Below, piece by piece: positions 1-6,742 of a stretch of 11,933 nucleotides of DNA. A program made the position numbers and the translations under genes. How positions within the stretch are numbered: position 1 is the stretch's first letter; each line of letters starts with the position of its first letter. Below the pieces are notes generated by a model. It was not told the DNA's origin. It was given only the letters and a program-made list of their open reading frames with translations, and made no database searches. This DNA comes from Arenicellales bacterium (lineage in GTDB: Bacteria > Pseudomonadota > Gammaproteobacteria > Arenicellales > UBA868), in NCBI GenBank assembly GCA_028825345.1, contig JAPKAJ010000055.1:1-11933 (forward strand), read 5' to 3'.

Positions 1-7
1 GTAGCTC

Positions 8-904
8 TTAGCTAGCCTTGGCCCCGGCCTCAAGGACAAACTTGCGAAAAGCCTCAGCTGTCGGTGACAAGCGCTTGCCGCGTCGGTGCGCCACATACCA
101 GCGGCGCATGATCGGAAACCCCTGCACATTCAACTGAATGAGACGCTTGAGGGTAAGTTCTAACTCAACCGTATGGGCCGAAACAACTGCCAGACCCAAA
201 CCTGCCTCGACGCTCTGCTTAATCGCCTCGTTACCGGTCAGTTCTATCCCTTTTTGGTAATCAAAATCGTTTTCAGTAAAACATCGCTCCATGGCAATCC
301 GCGTCCCTGATCCTGGCTCACGAACCAGGAATTTCTCCTGGGCCAGATCGCTCAAAAGAATGTTGCGACGCCCAGCCAGCGGGTGATTCAGGGCACTGAT
401 CACAATCAGCGGATTATCCATGAACGACTCAGATACCAGATCCATGTCCTTTGGGGGCTGGCCCATCAGCACAAGGTCAGGTACGTTTTCGTCAAGGCGG
501 GCCAGAAGCAATTCGCGGTTGGCCACATCCAAAGAGATTTCCACCGCAGGGTGTTCACGAGTGAAAGTCGCGAGCAGTCGGGTAGCAAAATAATTCACGG
601 TAGAGGCAATAGCGATCCGCAGACGCCCCGAGTCCACACCAAGAAGTTCGTTCATTTCCTCGCTGGCTACGGCCAGGTGCTGCATAATGGTTCGAGCATG
701 CACCAACATGGTTTCACCTGCCTGAGTCAGGTAAATCTTCTTTCCGATCTGCTCGAACAGCGGTAACCCAGCCGAGCCTTCCAGTTGCTTAACCTGCATA
801 GAGACTGCGGGCTGCGTCAAATACAGTTCCTCTGCAGCGCGGGTATAACTTAGATGCCGGGCAACCGCCTCAAATACCTGTAATTGCCGAATCGTAATAT
901 GCAT
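8..904 (-). CDS. cbbR: LysR-family transcriptional regulator, CbbR-like (Calvin cycle regulator)
   Basis: The 298-residue protein has the length and layout of LysR-type regulators. An N-terminal winged helix-turn-helix spans about residues 1-62, with recognition-helix segment LYLTQPAVSMQVKQLE (28-42 region) and the wing ending LTQAG. A periplasmic-binding-protein-like effector domain runs from about residue 90 to the end. LysR proteins bind DNA as tetramers, and CbbR members switch on Calvin cycle genes in response to metabolites such as RuBP, NADPH or PEP. The CbbR assignment rests on the divergent phosphoribulokinase gene and on CbbR-like phrases such as RQLQVFEAVARHLSYTRAAE; other LysR types cannot be excluded on sequence alone. 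The ATG at 902-904 follows a strong purine-rich Shine-Dalgarno (AGGGAGAG, complement of 908-915), which fixes the start. The shared 193-bp spacer with prk suggests autoregulation plus activation of prk. Confidence 0.88.
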   Translation of the reverse strand: MHITIRQLQVFEAVARHLSYTRAAEELYLTQPAVSMQVKQLEGSAGLPLFEQIGKKIYLTQAGETMLVHARTIMQHLAVASEEMNELLGVDSGRLRIAIASTVNYFATRLLATFTREHPAVEISLDVANRELLLARLDENVPDLVLMGQPPKDMDLVSESFMDNPLIVISALNHPLAGRRNILLSDLAQEKFLVREPGSGTRIAMERCFTENDFDYQKGIELTGNEAIKQSVEAGLGLAVVSAHTVELELTLKRLIQLNVQGFPIMRRWYVAHRRGKRLSPTAEAFRKFVLEAGAKAS

Positions 905-954
905 AGACTCTCCCTGGCCTGCGGCTGTACCTAGGAAATAGCAAGCCAGTCTAA

Positions 955-1007
955 GGAATAAGTATAAGTATAAACTTATTTATGGAATAAAATAAATTTG
1001 CTTATTC
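955..1007. promoter_or_regulatory. Candidate CbbR operator: paired GAATAAG / CTTATTC half-sites
   Basis: This AT-rich stretch in the cbbR-prk spacer holds repeated half-sites. GAATAAG at 956-962 is opposed by CTTATT at 975-980, and GAATAA at 985-990 is opposed by CTTATTC at 1001-1007. An extra ATAAGT at 964-969 lies in tandem with the first and also pairs with ACTTAT at 974-979. The two dyads are centred about 27 bp apart, roughly 2.6 helical turns. LysR tetramers usually occupy two adjacent sites, a recognition site and an activation site. The position between the divergent genes fits CbbR binding; this is inferred from layout, not from an exact consensus match. Confidence 0.55.
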
Positions 1008-1024
1008 TGATGATACCTATCCCT

Positions 1025-1030
1025 TATAGT
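1025..1030 (+). promoter_or_regulatory. Candidate -10 element of the prk promoter
   Basis: TATAGT matches five of six bases of the sigma-70 -10 consensus and lies about 68 bp before the prk start codon. The -35 position at a 17-bp spacing (1002-1007, TTATTC) is a poor match and coincides with the last CTTATTC half-site. A weak -35 overlapped by an activator site is the usual arrangement for a LysR-activated promoter. No transcription start evidence is available. Confidence 0.4.
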
Positions 1031-1082
1031 CGCAGTTATTAAATCAGTTGCACCTGTTGCCTGGCAGTTTTCTACCCGGCTT

Positions 1083-1089
1083 AGGGGAG
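1083..1089 (+). promoter_or_regulatory. Ribosome binding site of prk
   Basis: AGGGGAG lies 8 bases before the ATG at 1098 and is one of the clearest Shine-Dalgarno sequences in the window. It supports the chosen prk start. Several other genes here lack a recognisable one. Confidence 0.7.
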
Positions 1090-1097
1090 TAAAACTT

Positions 1098-2000
1098 ATG
1101 TCCACGAGAAACCCCGTCATTGCCGTGACCGGCTCATCAGGTGCCGGTACCAGTACCGTTAAAACTGCGCTGGAACATATTTTTCTACGTGAAAACCTTA
1201 AGGTATGCGTAGTCGAGGGTGACAGTTTTCACAAGTTCGATCGTTACCAGATGCGTGACGAGGTTGCCAAAGCACAAGCCTGCGGCGAGAACCTGAGTCA
1301 CTTCGGTCCAGACGGAAATCACTTTGAGAAACTGGAGAGCCTTTTCCGGGATTATGGTGAGACCGGCACCGGAAAAATACGCTATTACCTGCATAACGAT
1401 GAAGAGTCGGCGCCTTATAAACAAAAGCCGGGGACCTTTACACCTTGGGAAGATATCGGTGATGACACCGACATGCTTTTCTATGAAGGCCTGCACGGTG
1501 GCGTAGTGAACGACAAGGCCAATATCGCCCAGCACGTCGACCTACTGGTGGGAGTAGTCCCTATTGTGAATCTTGAGTGGATTCAAAAAATTCACCGAGA
1601 CACAGCGAGCCGTGGCTATGAACCAGAAGCCGTGACTGAAACCATTCTGCGGCGGATGCATGACTATGTGCACTACATCGCACCCCAGTTTTCTCGCACT
1701 GACATCAACTTCCAGCGCGTACCAACGGTTGACACATCAAACCCCTTTGTCGCCCGAGACATTCCAACGCCTGATGAAAGCTTCGTCGTGATCCGTTTTC
1801 GTGATCCGAACAAGTTCGGTGTGGATTTTACCTATCTGCTGTCCATGCTTCATGACTCTTTTATCTCACGGCGAAATACCATTGTGGTGCCCGGCGGCAA
1901 GATGGGCCTGGCAATGGAAATCATCCTGTCGCCGATCATTGACACCATAATTGAGAACAAAAGAGGATTGGAGCGCAGCGCGCGACGCACGGATTACTGA
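1098..2000 (+). CDS. prk: Phosphoribulokinase (type I, proteobacterial)
   Basis: This enzyme phosphorylates ribulose 5-phosphate with ATP to give ribulose 1,5-bisphosphate, the CO2 acceptor for RuBisCO, in the cytoplasm. The 300-residue length matches the proteobacterial class. The P-loop GSSGAGTST is at residues 12-20, with Thr in place of the usual Walker A lysine, which is normal for this family. EGDSFH at 40-45 contains Asp42, equivalent to the catalytic base of the Rhodobacter enzyme. FYEGLHGG (128-135) carries the Walker B-type Glu130. The arginine cluster around KIHRDTASRGY (164-174) corresponds to the substrate/effector-binding arginines. All key residues look intact, so it should be active. 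It is divergent from cbbR and is expected to be under its control. No rbcLS or other cbb genes are visible in this window. The stop codon lies inside the end of the convergent TrpD-like gene. Confidence 0.97.
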   Translation: MSTRNPVIAVTGSSGAGTSTVKTALEHIFLRENLKVCVVEGDSFHKFDRYQMRDEVAKAQACGENLSHFGPDGNHFEKLESLFRDYGETGTGKIRYYLHNDEESAPYKQKPGTFTPWEDIGDDTDMLFYEGLHGGVVNDKANIAQHVDLLVGVVPIVNLEWIQKIHRDTASRGYEPEAVTETILRRMHDYVHYIAPQFSRTDINFQRVPTVDTSNPFVARDIPTPDESFVVIRFRDPNKFGVDFTYLLSMLHDSFISRRNTIVVPGGKMGLAMEIILSPIIDTIIENKRGLERSARRTDY

Positions 2001-3082
2001 ATCACCGCCTCGAATCGCCGCATGGCCTCACCGCTATCCAGCACTGAGCGGACTTTCTCTGATGCACTGGCCGCATTTGCCTCCAGGCCAAGCTGGCATA
2101 GGCACAGCGCGGCACCATAGACCAGGCTATCCCTGACCGGCCCATCGACCCCCGCTAACCCCTGCAACCCGGCCTCCGCTGAAGAGGCTGCCAAGGCATC
2201 CGGATCCAGCGCTGTCATGATTTCGTCACCAGCGTCACCGGCCGGGGTTATCTTTGGCAGAGGCACGCTGCGCACCGTCGCGTTTATTCCGTAATCTGAC
2301 GGGTCTAGTCGCACTTCTTTGTCTAATTCATCCCCCTGGTAAACAAAAAGTTTCGACGGCTGATTAAGCGATGGAATCACTCCACCTTCGACCCCGCGCA
2401 CAATCATCGCCGAGGCATAACCTGATTCACGAGCAAGAGCCGTGTAAACGGGTGGATAGGGTTTGTGCACATAACCGGTCAACAAATGGGTCCGGCTGCG
2501 ACCACGCACCGGACCCAACAACACTTCCAAGGTGGTAAGACACGGTCGTTTGACAATACGGGTACGCAGTTCGGCAAGTTCATGTAATGATGGACAAGAA
2601 AACCTCTGGTCGACGTAGGCCCAACCGACAGTCGGATCTGCGATTTGTTCAGCTGCCTGATCCGGGCTCAGATCGACGTCGATACCCGCGCTGCGCAAGA
2701 CTTTGCGATGGGTGGCACCAAATTTCGGACCAATCGATTCAGCACCATTGCTGACCGTCGCAATGCCGCAAGCCGCAAGCACTGCGGGCAGGAAAGGTGC
2801 CACCGGCATGCCCCGGGTAAATCCATCAAAAGGATCTGACAGGTCAAGCACGTCATCCACTTTAGCGCTCACCTGATTGGCATGGGCCAACAAGGCATCG
2901 AGCACTCCCTGGTTTTCAGCCATGGTTTCGCGCTTCATACGCAGTGCAATCAGAAAAATAGCCGCCTGGACCGGATCGGCCCCACCGGACAGAATCTCGG
3001 TCATTGCTGCACAAGCCTCATCGCGGGACAAATCCTTACTGAGTTCTGGCCCGGTGGCAATTTTCTGAAGGTATTGGCGCAT
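1994..3082 (-). CDS. TrpD-like glycosyltransferase-family-3 fold protein lacking the PRPP signature
   Basis: The protein resembles anthranilate phosphoribosyltransferase and nucleoside phosphorylase fold proteins. It has an N-terminal helical domain (LSRDEACAAMTEILSGG and AAIFLIALRMKRET) followed by an alpha/beta domain. True TrpD has a GTGGD motif that binds PRPP; here the equivalent stretch reads DPFDGFTRGMPVAPF, so PRPP-dependent catalysis is doubtful. Other family-like pieces are ELRTRIVKRP, EVLLGPVRGR, THLLTGYVHKPYP and RGVEGGVIPSL. TrpD2/YbiB proteins are related non-tryptophan members reported to bind nucleic acid, but this may be a separate subfamily. Function is unknown. I use the ATG at 3080-3082 (362 residues) because family proteins begin near MRQYLQKIATG. 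A GTG at 3125-3127 would add 15 residues; neither start has a clear Shine-Dalgarno. Its stop overlaps the convergent prk by 7 nt. Confidence 0.8.
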   Translation of the reverse strand: MRQYLQKIATGPELSKDLSRDEACAAMTEILSGGADPVQAAIFLIALRMKRETMAENQGVLDALLAHANQVSAKVDDVLDLSDPFDGFTRGMPVAPFLPAVLAACGIATVSNGAESIGPKFGATHRKVLRSAGIDVDLSPDQAAEQIADPTVGWAYVDQRFSCPSLHELAELRTRIVKRPCLTTLEVLLGPVRGRSRTHLLTGYVHKPYPPVYTALARESGYASAMIVRGVEGGVIPSLNQPSKLFVYQGDELDKEVRLDPSDYGINATVRSVPLPKITPAGDAGDEIMTALDPDALAASSAEAGLQGLAGVDGPVRDSLVYGAALCLCQLGLEANAASASEKVRSVLDSGEAMRRFEAVIQ

Positions 3083-3178
3083 CTTGCAGGCTGTTGCGTT
3101 ATCTGGGTGGGAGTAATCCCACACCACTTAGTCACTTAGAAGCCGATAGTCTAGGTCGTGAGCTGGGCAGGCTTCCAT

Positions 3179-3190
3179 ATCCAATTGGAT
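3179..3190. repeat. Perfect 12-bp palindrome ATCCAATTGGAT
   Basis: A perfect self-complementary 12-mer lies in the spacer between the divergent TrpD-like and Sel1 genes, 97 bp before the Sel1 start. It could be a small operator. The rest of this spacer (3128-3287) shows no clear promoter or RNA structure. Confidence 0.3.
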
Positions 3191-3287
3191 AGTGTCCTTT
3201 GCCAAGTGTACTGCTACGCTTCGCTGACTAGGTCTTCCTATTTGAGCCAAACAACAGACTTGCAACAGAAAAACCATACACCAGACC

Positions 3288-3719
3288 ATGAATACACCTG
3301 AAGATACCGCACTGCAACTCACCAGCGGCATTGCCGCCTTTGAAGCCAAGCATTTTTCCCGGGCAATGCAGCTGCTGTCGGGGCTCGCTGAAAATGACAG
3401 CGCCGAGGCCCAATACCGTCTGGCCATTATGTACCAGAATGGTCTTGGCCTTGTCCGTAACGAACAGCTTGCCTACAAATGGATGAAGCGCGCGGCTGCC
3501 CAGGAGTATGGCCTTGCCCTGCATGGCCTTGGCTTTATGTATATGGATGGCGACTGCATTGAGCAAGATGACGCCCGGGCAGTGCACTGGTTTGAGGCTG
3601 GCGTAACTCAAGGTCTCGAAGGGGCGATGGTGGCGCTGGCACAGATGCTTGAGCAGGGTCGTGGAATCGAACGCGACCCAGTGCGAGCGCAGGCGCTTTA
3701 CGCCAAGGCCGGATTCTAG
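3288..3719 (+). CDS. Sel1-repeat (TPR-like) protein
   Basis: This is a 143-residue, probably cytoplasmic protein with no signal peptide or membrane segment. After an N-terminal TPR-like helix pair (GIAAFEAKHFSRAMQLLSGL, 14-33) it carries about three Sel1-type repeats. They run from about 39-74 (AEAQYRLAIMYQNGLG...), 75-110 (GLALHGLGFMYMDGD... with AVHWFEAG) and 111-143 (ALAQMLEQGRGIERD...AQALYAKAG, truncated at the C-terminus). Sel1 repeats form alpha-helical solenoids that mediate protein-protein contacts. No enzymatic motif is seen, and the partner cannot be named. It lies upstream of cysG in the same direction but 255 bp away, so co-transcription is uncertain. The ATG at 3288 has no evident Shine-Dalgarno, yet the solenoid begins soon after it. 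Confidence 0.85.
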   Translation: MNTPEDTALQLTSGIAAFEAKHFSRAMQLLSGLAENDSAEAQYRLAIMYQNGLGLVRNEQLAYKWMKRAAAQEYGLALHGLGFMYMDGDCIEQDDARAVHWFEAGVTQGLEGAMVALAQMLEQGRGIERDPVRAQALYAKAGF

Positions 3720-3860
3720 CTGCTGTCAATTTAGCGGGATGCGCTCTCCCCATGGGCCTGACCCGCACCCTTAACCAGCCAGAGCGCTGGATCCATTACA
3801 CCAAACCTTATTTTTGCTGCTGCCTGCGGTGAATGTCTATATCAGCTAGAAGGGGCAACA

Positions 3861-3947
3861 ATGCCTAAGCAAATGCCGGCGCTGATGCGGAATTTTCTTG
3901 TATTGCCATCTGGATATAGCACCCAGCCAGTGCGGCACGCACAATGA
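3861..3947 (+). CDS. Possible 28-residue leader ORF upstream of cysG
   Basis: A short ORF begins with ATG at 3861, five bases after a strong purine-rich Shine-Dalgarno (AGAAGGGG, 3848-3855), and stops at TGA 3945-3947, 27 nt before the cysG ATG. The peptide starts MPKQMPALMRNFLVLPSGYS and has no recognised homology. cysG itself lacks a visible ribosome binding site, so ribosomes reaching it through this ORF would make sense. The ORF is short enough to occur by chance. The surrounding 255-bp gap (3720-3974) shows only a weak hairpin at 3775-3790 and no clear promoter. Confidence 0.3.
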   Translation: MPKQMPALMRNFLVLPSGYSTQPVRHAQ

Positions 3948-3974
3948 CCACTGCCCCGTAATAAACTCTGATTC

Positions 3975-5423
3975 ATGGACGCCCTTCCAGTCTTTCTCAA
4001 ACTGCGCGACATACCCTGCCTGGTTGTGGGTGGGGGAAGGGTCGCCGAGCGCAAGATAGACCTGCTGCTGCGCGCAGGAGCCCGGGTAACCGTTGTGGCT
4101 CCACAACTGGAAACCACGCTACAAGCATACTTCGCAGCCGGCACACTGACATGGATTCCGACACGCTTTGATCCGGCACAACTTGAAAATACCCGGATTG
4201 TCATTGCCGCCACGGACGATCGAACTGTTAACCAAGCGGTGTCGCAGGCTGCGCAGGCAAAACAAATCCCGGTCAATGTGGTGGATCAGCCGGACCTTTG
4301 CACATTTACCGTGCCATCAATCGTCGATCGCTCACCGGTCATTATCGCAATTGGCACCAGCGGTGCCTCACCGGTTCTTGCCCGACTACTCAAGGCACGC
4401 CTGGAAACCCTGATCCCCGCCGCTTATGGGCGCCTGGCAGGCCTCGCTGGACAGTTTCGCGATAGCGTCAAAACGGCACTAGCCAAAACCGACGCTCGGC
4501 GCGCCTTCTGGGAGGAGGTCTTCCAGGGTCGTGTGGCCGAACTGGTGTTTGCAGGCAAAGACCGCCAAGCAAAAAAAGAGTTAGCGCGCATGATCAGCGT
4601 CACGTCGGACAATGACTACAGCCGCGGCGAGGTCTACCTCGTTGGCGCCGGCCCGGGAGACCCAGACCTGCTGACATTCAGAGCCTTACGGCTAATGCAG
4701 CGTGCCGACGTGGTGCTGTATGACCGACTGGTGGCCCCGGCTATTGTCGACCTGGTGCGCCGTGATGCCGAGCGGATCTACGTGGGCAAGGAAAAATCCA
4801 ATCACGCAGTGGCACAACCGGATATCAATCAGCTGCTGCTGACGCTGGCCCAACAGGGCAAACGCGTGCTGCGCCTCAAAGGTGGCGACCCATTTATCTT
4901 CGGGCGTGGCGGTGAGGAAATCGAAGATCTGGTGACACATGACATTCCTTTCCAGGTCATTCCAGGCATTACCGCTGCAGCAGGCTGTGCTTCTTATGCC
5001 GGGATTCCACTGACCCATCGAGATCACGCGCAATCCTGTCTTTTCGTGACGGGACACCTTAAAGATGGCAGCGTTGATCTTAATTGGGATGCGCTGTGCC
5101 AACCCGCACAAACGGTCGTCGTCTATATGGGGCTGACTGGCCTGGATACCATCTGTCGGGAGATGGTCAATCATGGACTTGCACCAACTACCCCCGCAGC
5201 GCTGATTCAGCAAGGAACCACGGTGAACCAGAAAGTGATCAGCGGCACCCTGGATACACTGGCCGAGGCTGTCTTTGCTGCTAAAGTTAAGGCGCCAACG
5301 CTCCTGATTATCGGCAGCGTTGTACGCCTGCATGACCAGCTTGCCTGGTTCTCACCTGAAACGGCTACACATGAAGGATCCATCATTGATACCCCAACCC
5401 GCGAACCAAGTGATGGACTCTGA
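3975..5423 (+). CDS. cysG: Siroheme synthase CysG (dehydrogenase/ferrochelatase fused to uroporphyrinogen-III methyltransferase)
   Basis: CysG converts uroporphyrinogen III to siroheme, the cofactor of assimilatory sulfite and nitrite reductases. The N-terminal part (about 1-215) is the precorrin-2 dehydrogenase/ferrochelatase: NAD-binding VVGGGRVAERK (17-27), VVDQPDLCTFTVPS (102-115) with Asp104 in the catalytic position, and IGTSGASPVLAR (126-137). A threonine (128) seems to sit where the Salmonella enzyme has its regulatory phosphoserine; this is by eye. The C-terminal part (about 216-460) is the SAM-dependent methyltransferase: VYLVGAGPGDPDLLT (220-234), LYDRLV (248-253), GGDPFIFGRGGEE (303-315), VIPGITAA (328-335) and PLTHRD (345-350). 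At 482 residues it is slightly longer than the 457 of E. coli, owing to a short C-terminal tail. No Shine-Dalgarno precedes the ATG. Its 3' end overlaps the Rieske gene. Confidence 0.97.
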   Translation: MDALPVFLKLRDIPCLVVGGGRVAERKIDLLLRAGARVTVVAPQLETTLQAYFAAGTLTWIPTRFDPAQLENTRIVIAATDDRTVNQAVSQAAQAKQIPVNVVDQPDLCTFTVPSIVDRSPVIIAIGTSGASPVLARLLKARLETLIPAAYGRLAGLAGQFRDSVKTALAKTDARRAFWEEVFQGRVAELVFAGKDRQAKKELARMISVTSDNDYSRGEVYLVGAGPGDPDLLTFRALRLMQRADVVLYDRLVAPAIVDLVRRDAERIYVGKEKSNHAVAQPDINQLLLTLAQQGKRVLRLKGGDPFIFGRGGEEIEDLVTHDIPFQVIPGITAAAGCASYAGIPLTHRDHAQSCLFVTGHLKDGSVDLNWDALCQPAQTVVVYMGLTGLDTICREMVNHGLAPTTPAALIQQGTTVNQKVISGTLDTLAEAVFAAKVKAPTLLIIGSVVRLHDQLAWFSPETATHEGSIIDTPTREPSDGL

Positions 5424-5781
5424 CGAACTGAAGCGGGAAGCCGCTTCATGGATTGATGCCGGACGACTGGACGACCTGCCACCGGGGAGCATGCGGCGTA
5501 TCGATGGCGCCAGCCAGAGAGTTCTGATCGCCAACGTCGCCGGTACGCCATTGGCGGTTTCTGATACCTGCACTCACGAGGATGCTTCACTATCGATGGG
5601 TGCGCTGCATGGAGAAACCGTACGCTGCCCGTTGCACGGCAGTCGGTTCTGCCTGCGCGATGGGCGCGCGATGGATGAGCCTGCTGAAGTCGACCTTGCC
5701 TGCTTTGCCGTTCGCGTAGCCCTAGGGCGGTTGCAGGTGCGTGTACCAGACTCAAAGGTCTCTTTGGTCACTCCAATTTAG
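5413..5781 (+). CDS. Small Rieske [2Fe-2S] ferredoxin-like protein
   Basis: This is a 122-residue soluble Rieske protein. The cluster ligands are intact: Cys53-Thr-His55 and Cys72-Pro-Leu-His75, separated by 16 residues, followed by GSRFCLRDGRA, the usual segment after the second ligand pair. No membrane anchor or signal is present, so it is a cytoplasmic electron carrier of the NirD / dioxygenase-ferredoxin type rather than a bc1 Rieske subunit. The ATG at 5413 begins MDSDELKREAASWIDAGRL, which matches where this fold starts, and gives an 11-nt overlap with cysG. An ATG at 5371 would give a 136-residue form. The overlap implies co-expression with siroheme synthesis, which suggests service to a siroheme enzyme. 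That partner is not in the window. No Shine-Dalgarno is visible, so coupling to cysG is likely. Confidence 0.88.
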   Translation: MDSDELKREAASWIDAGRLDDLPPGSMRRIDGASQRVLIANVAGTPLAVSDTCTHEDASLSMGALHGETVRCPLHGSRFCLRDGRAMDEPAEVDLACFAVRVALGRLQVRVPDSKVSLVTPI

Positions 5782-5810
5782 CAGTATTTGCAAAAGTGCC
5801 AGCCCACATC

Positions 5811-5860
5811 ACGGACATATCCGCTCTAACCTTCGGACCCAGTTAGAACACTATATCCGT
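5811..5860. repeat. Long imperfect inverted repeat between convergent genes
   Basis: The left arm (5811-5830, ACGGACATAT then CCGCTCTAAC) faces the right arm (5842-5860, GTTAGAACACTATATCCGT) across an 11-base loop. TCTAAC/GTTAGA is perfect next to the loop and ACGGA/TCCGT perfect at the base, with mismatches and a bulge in between. The loop holds CTTCGG. It lies between the ends of the convergent Rieske (5781) and Lon-N (5946) genes, so a bidirectional terminator is possible. It lacks a T-tract, and a small dispersed palindromic repeat is the alternative. Confidence 0.45.
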
Positions 5861-5945
5861 CAAGTACGTCGAGTCGATTCCAATTCTGGATAACGAGCCA
5901 TCAGAAAATAATACTGGCCGAGAGCCTGAAATCGCTGATCCTGAA

Positions 5946-6599
5946 CTAATGGGCCAGAGTTGATTCTTCGGCCCCATCGATAGCGCCGAACTCGCACAGC
6001 GCGGTCAGAAGTTCCAAACGGTCCCCGATAACGACTTTCTCGACCAAGCCCTGCTTTTCTTCTGAGGAGAACGGCAGGCTACTGGCCAGGGTGTCGACCA
6101 ATTCCGGCAAGGCAAGGGTATCCAGCGCACTCCAGTCGACTGAGAGTTTGCGGTACTCCATAAAACGCCGTGCTGAGATTAAAAGCGCAGCGCAATCAAT
6201 CTCCAGATCTTCCTTGGCCAGATCATTGGCGAAGCGATCCCATGACACCCGGAAACGACGATAACCCTTGACCGGGTCGCATTCTTCCTGAATATCGAAG
6301 CGGCACACCCCGGCCAATACGATCAACAGCCGGTTATCCCGGGTCTCACTAAAACTGACAATCCGCCCTGCGCAACCGGTGCTATAGAGTTCCGGAAGAT
6401 TCACGTTATTGCCCTCCCGAGGCTGCACCATTCCAATCAGTCGAGAGTCAGCCAGTGCGTCAAACACCATATTTAGGTAGCGTTTCTCAAAAATGTTGAG
6501 CGGCAGTTGGCCATTGGGCAGAATCACTGCCCCGGGCAATGGAAACACGGGCAACTCATCAGGTAATTCGTTAAAGGTTGGAGTGAAACTGTTGCGCAT
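5946..6599 (-). CDS. Lon N-terminal (substrate-binding) domain protein
   Basis: This is a 217-residue stand-alone LON-N (PUA-like) domain protein, without the ATPase or protease domains of Lon. The diagnostic start is ELPVFPLPGAVILPNGQLPL then NIFEKRYLNM (about 15-44), followed by LIGMVQPRE (54-62), TGCAGRIVSF (74-83) and a beta strand LLIVLAGVCRFDI (91-103). The C-terminal helical part contains ALPELVDTLASSLPFSSEEKQ (163-183) and GDRLELLTALCEF (192-204), as in other bacterial members. In Lon this domain recognises substrates; the role of the solo proteins is not established. The gene is transcribed alone on the minus strand, divergent from the GGCT-like gene. The ATG at 6597-6599 has no clear Shine-Dalgarno. 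Confidence 0.9.
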   Translation of the reverse strand: MRNSFTPTFNELPDELPVFPLPGAVILPNGQLPLNIFEKRYLNMVFDALADSRLIGMVQPREGNNVNLPELYSTGCAGRIVSFSETRDNRLLIVLAGVCRFDIQEECDPVKGYRRFRVSWDRFANDLAKEDLEIDCAALLISARRFMEYRKLSVDWSALDTLALPELVDTLASSLPFSSEEKQGLVEKVVIGDRLELLTALCEFGAIDGAEESTLAH

Positions 6600-6712
6600 G
6601 TCTAAAAAGTAAGAAGCCGTGGCGGGAAACCAAATTTGGATCTAAACCATACTCTGAAACCCATTGAACAGATAAGATAACACGAGTGTCCGTATACAAA
6701 CGTCAATACCGC

Positions 6713-6742
6713 ATCAAAGTCGGGGGGTCAATCTGCTTTGAT
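6713..6742 (+). promoter_or_regulatory. Inverted repeat ATCAAAG / CTTTGAT just before the GGCT-like start codon
   Basis: ATCAAAG (6713-6719) and CTTTGAT (6736-6742) are perfectly complementary across a 16-base G-rich loop, and the element ends 11 bases before the ATG at 6754. It could be an operator or an mRNA hairpin near the start codon. The remaining spacer (6600-6712) holds a 10-bp palindrome CCAAATTTGG at 6630-6639 and is otherwise unremarkable. Confidence 0.3.

Noticed and set aside
383..766. 127-codon plus-strand frame
   Set aside because: It is antisense to cbbR, with composition typical of a shadow frame and no family motif.
1098..2000. Walker A lysine replaced by threonine in phosphoribulokinase
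   Set aside because: This looked like a lost key residue, but the same substitution is normal in type I phosphoribulokinases.
3775..3790. CCAGC/GCTGG hairpin after the Sel1 gene as a terminator
   Set aside because: The stem is only five base pairs and the nearest T-run is about 20 bases away.
4692..5333. 213-codon open frame on the minus strand
   Set aside because: It lies wholly inside cysG, whose protein is unambiguous, and its translation shows no recognisable domain.
5320..5412. Longer N-terminus for the Rieske protein
   Set aside because: The extra residues lie inside cysG and precede the point where this fold normally begins; the 5413 start is more natural.
5207..5755. 182-codon minus-strand frame across the cysG-Rieske junction
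   Set aside because: Arg/Ser/Ala-rich shadow of two well-supported plus-strand genes.
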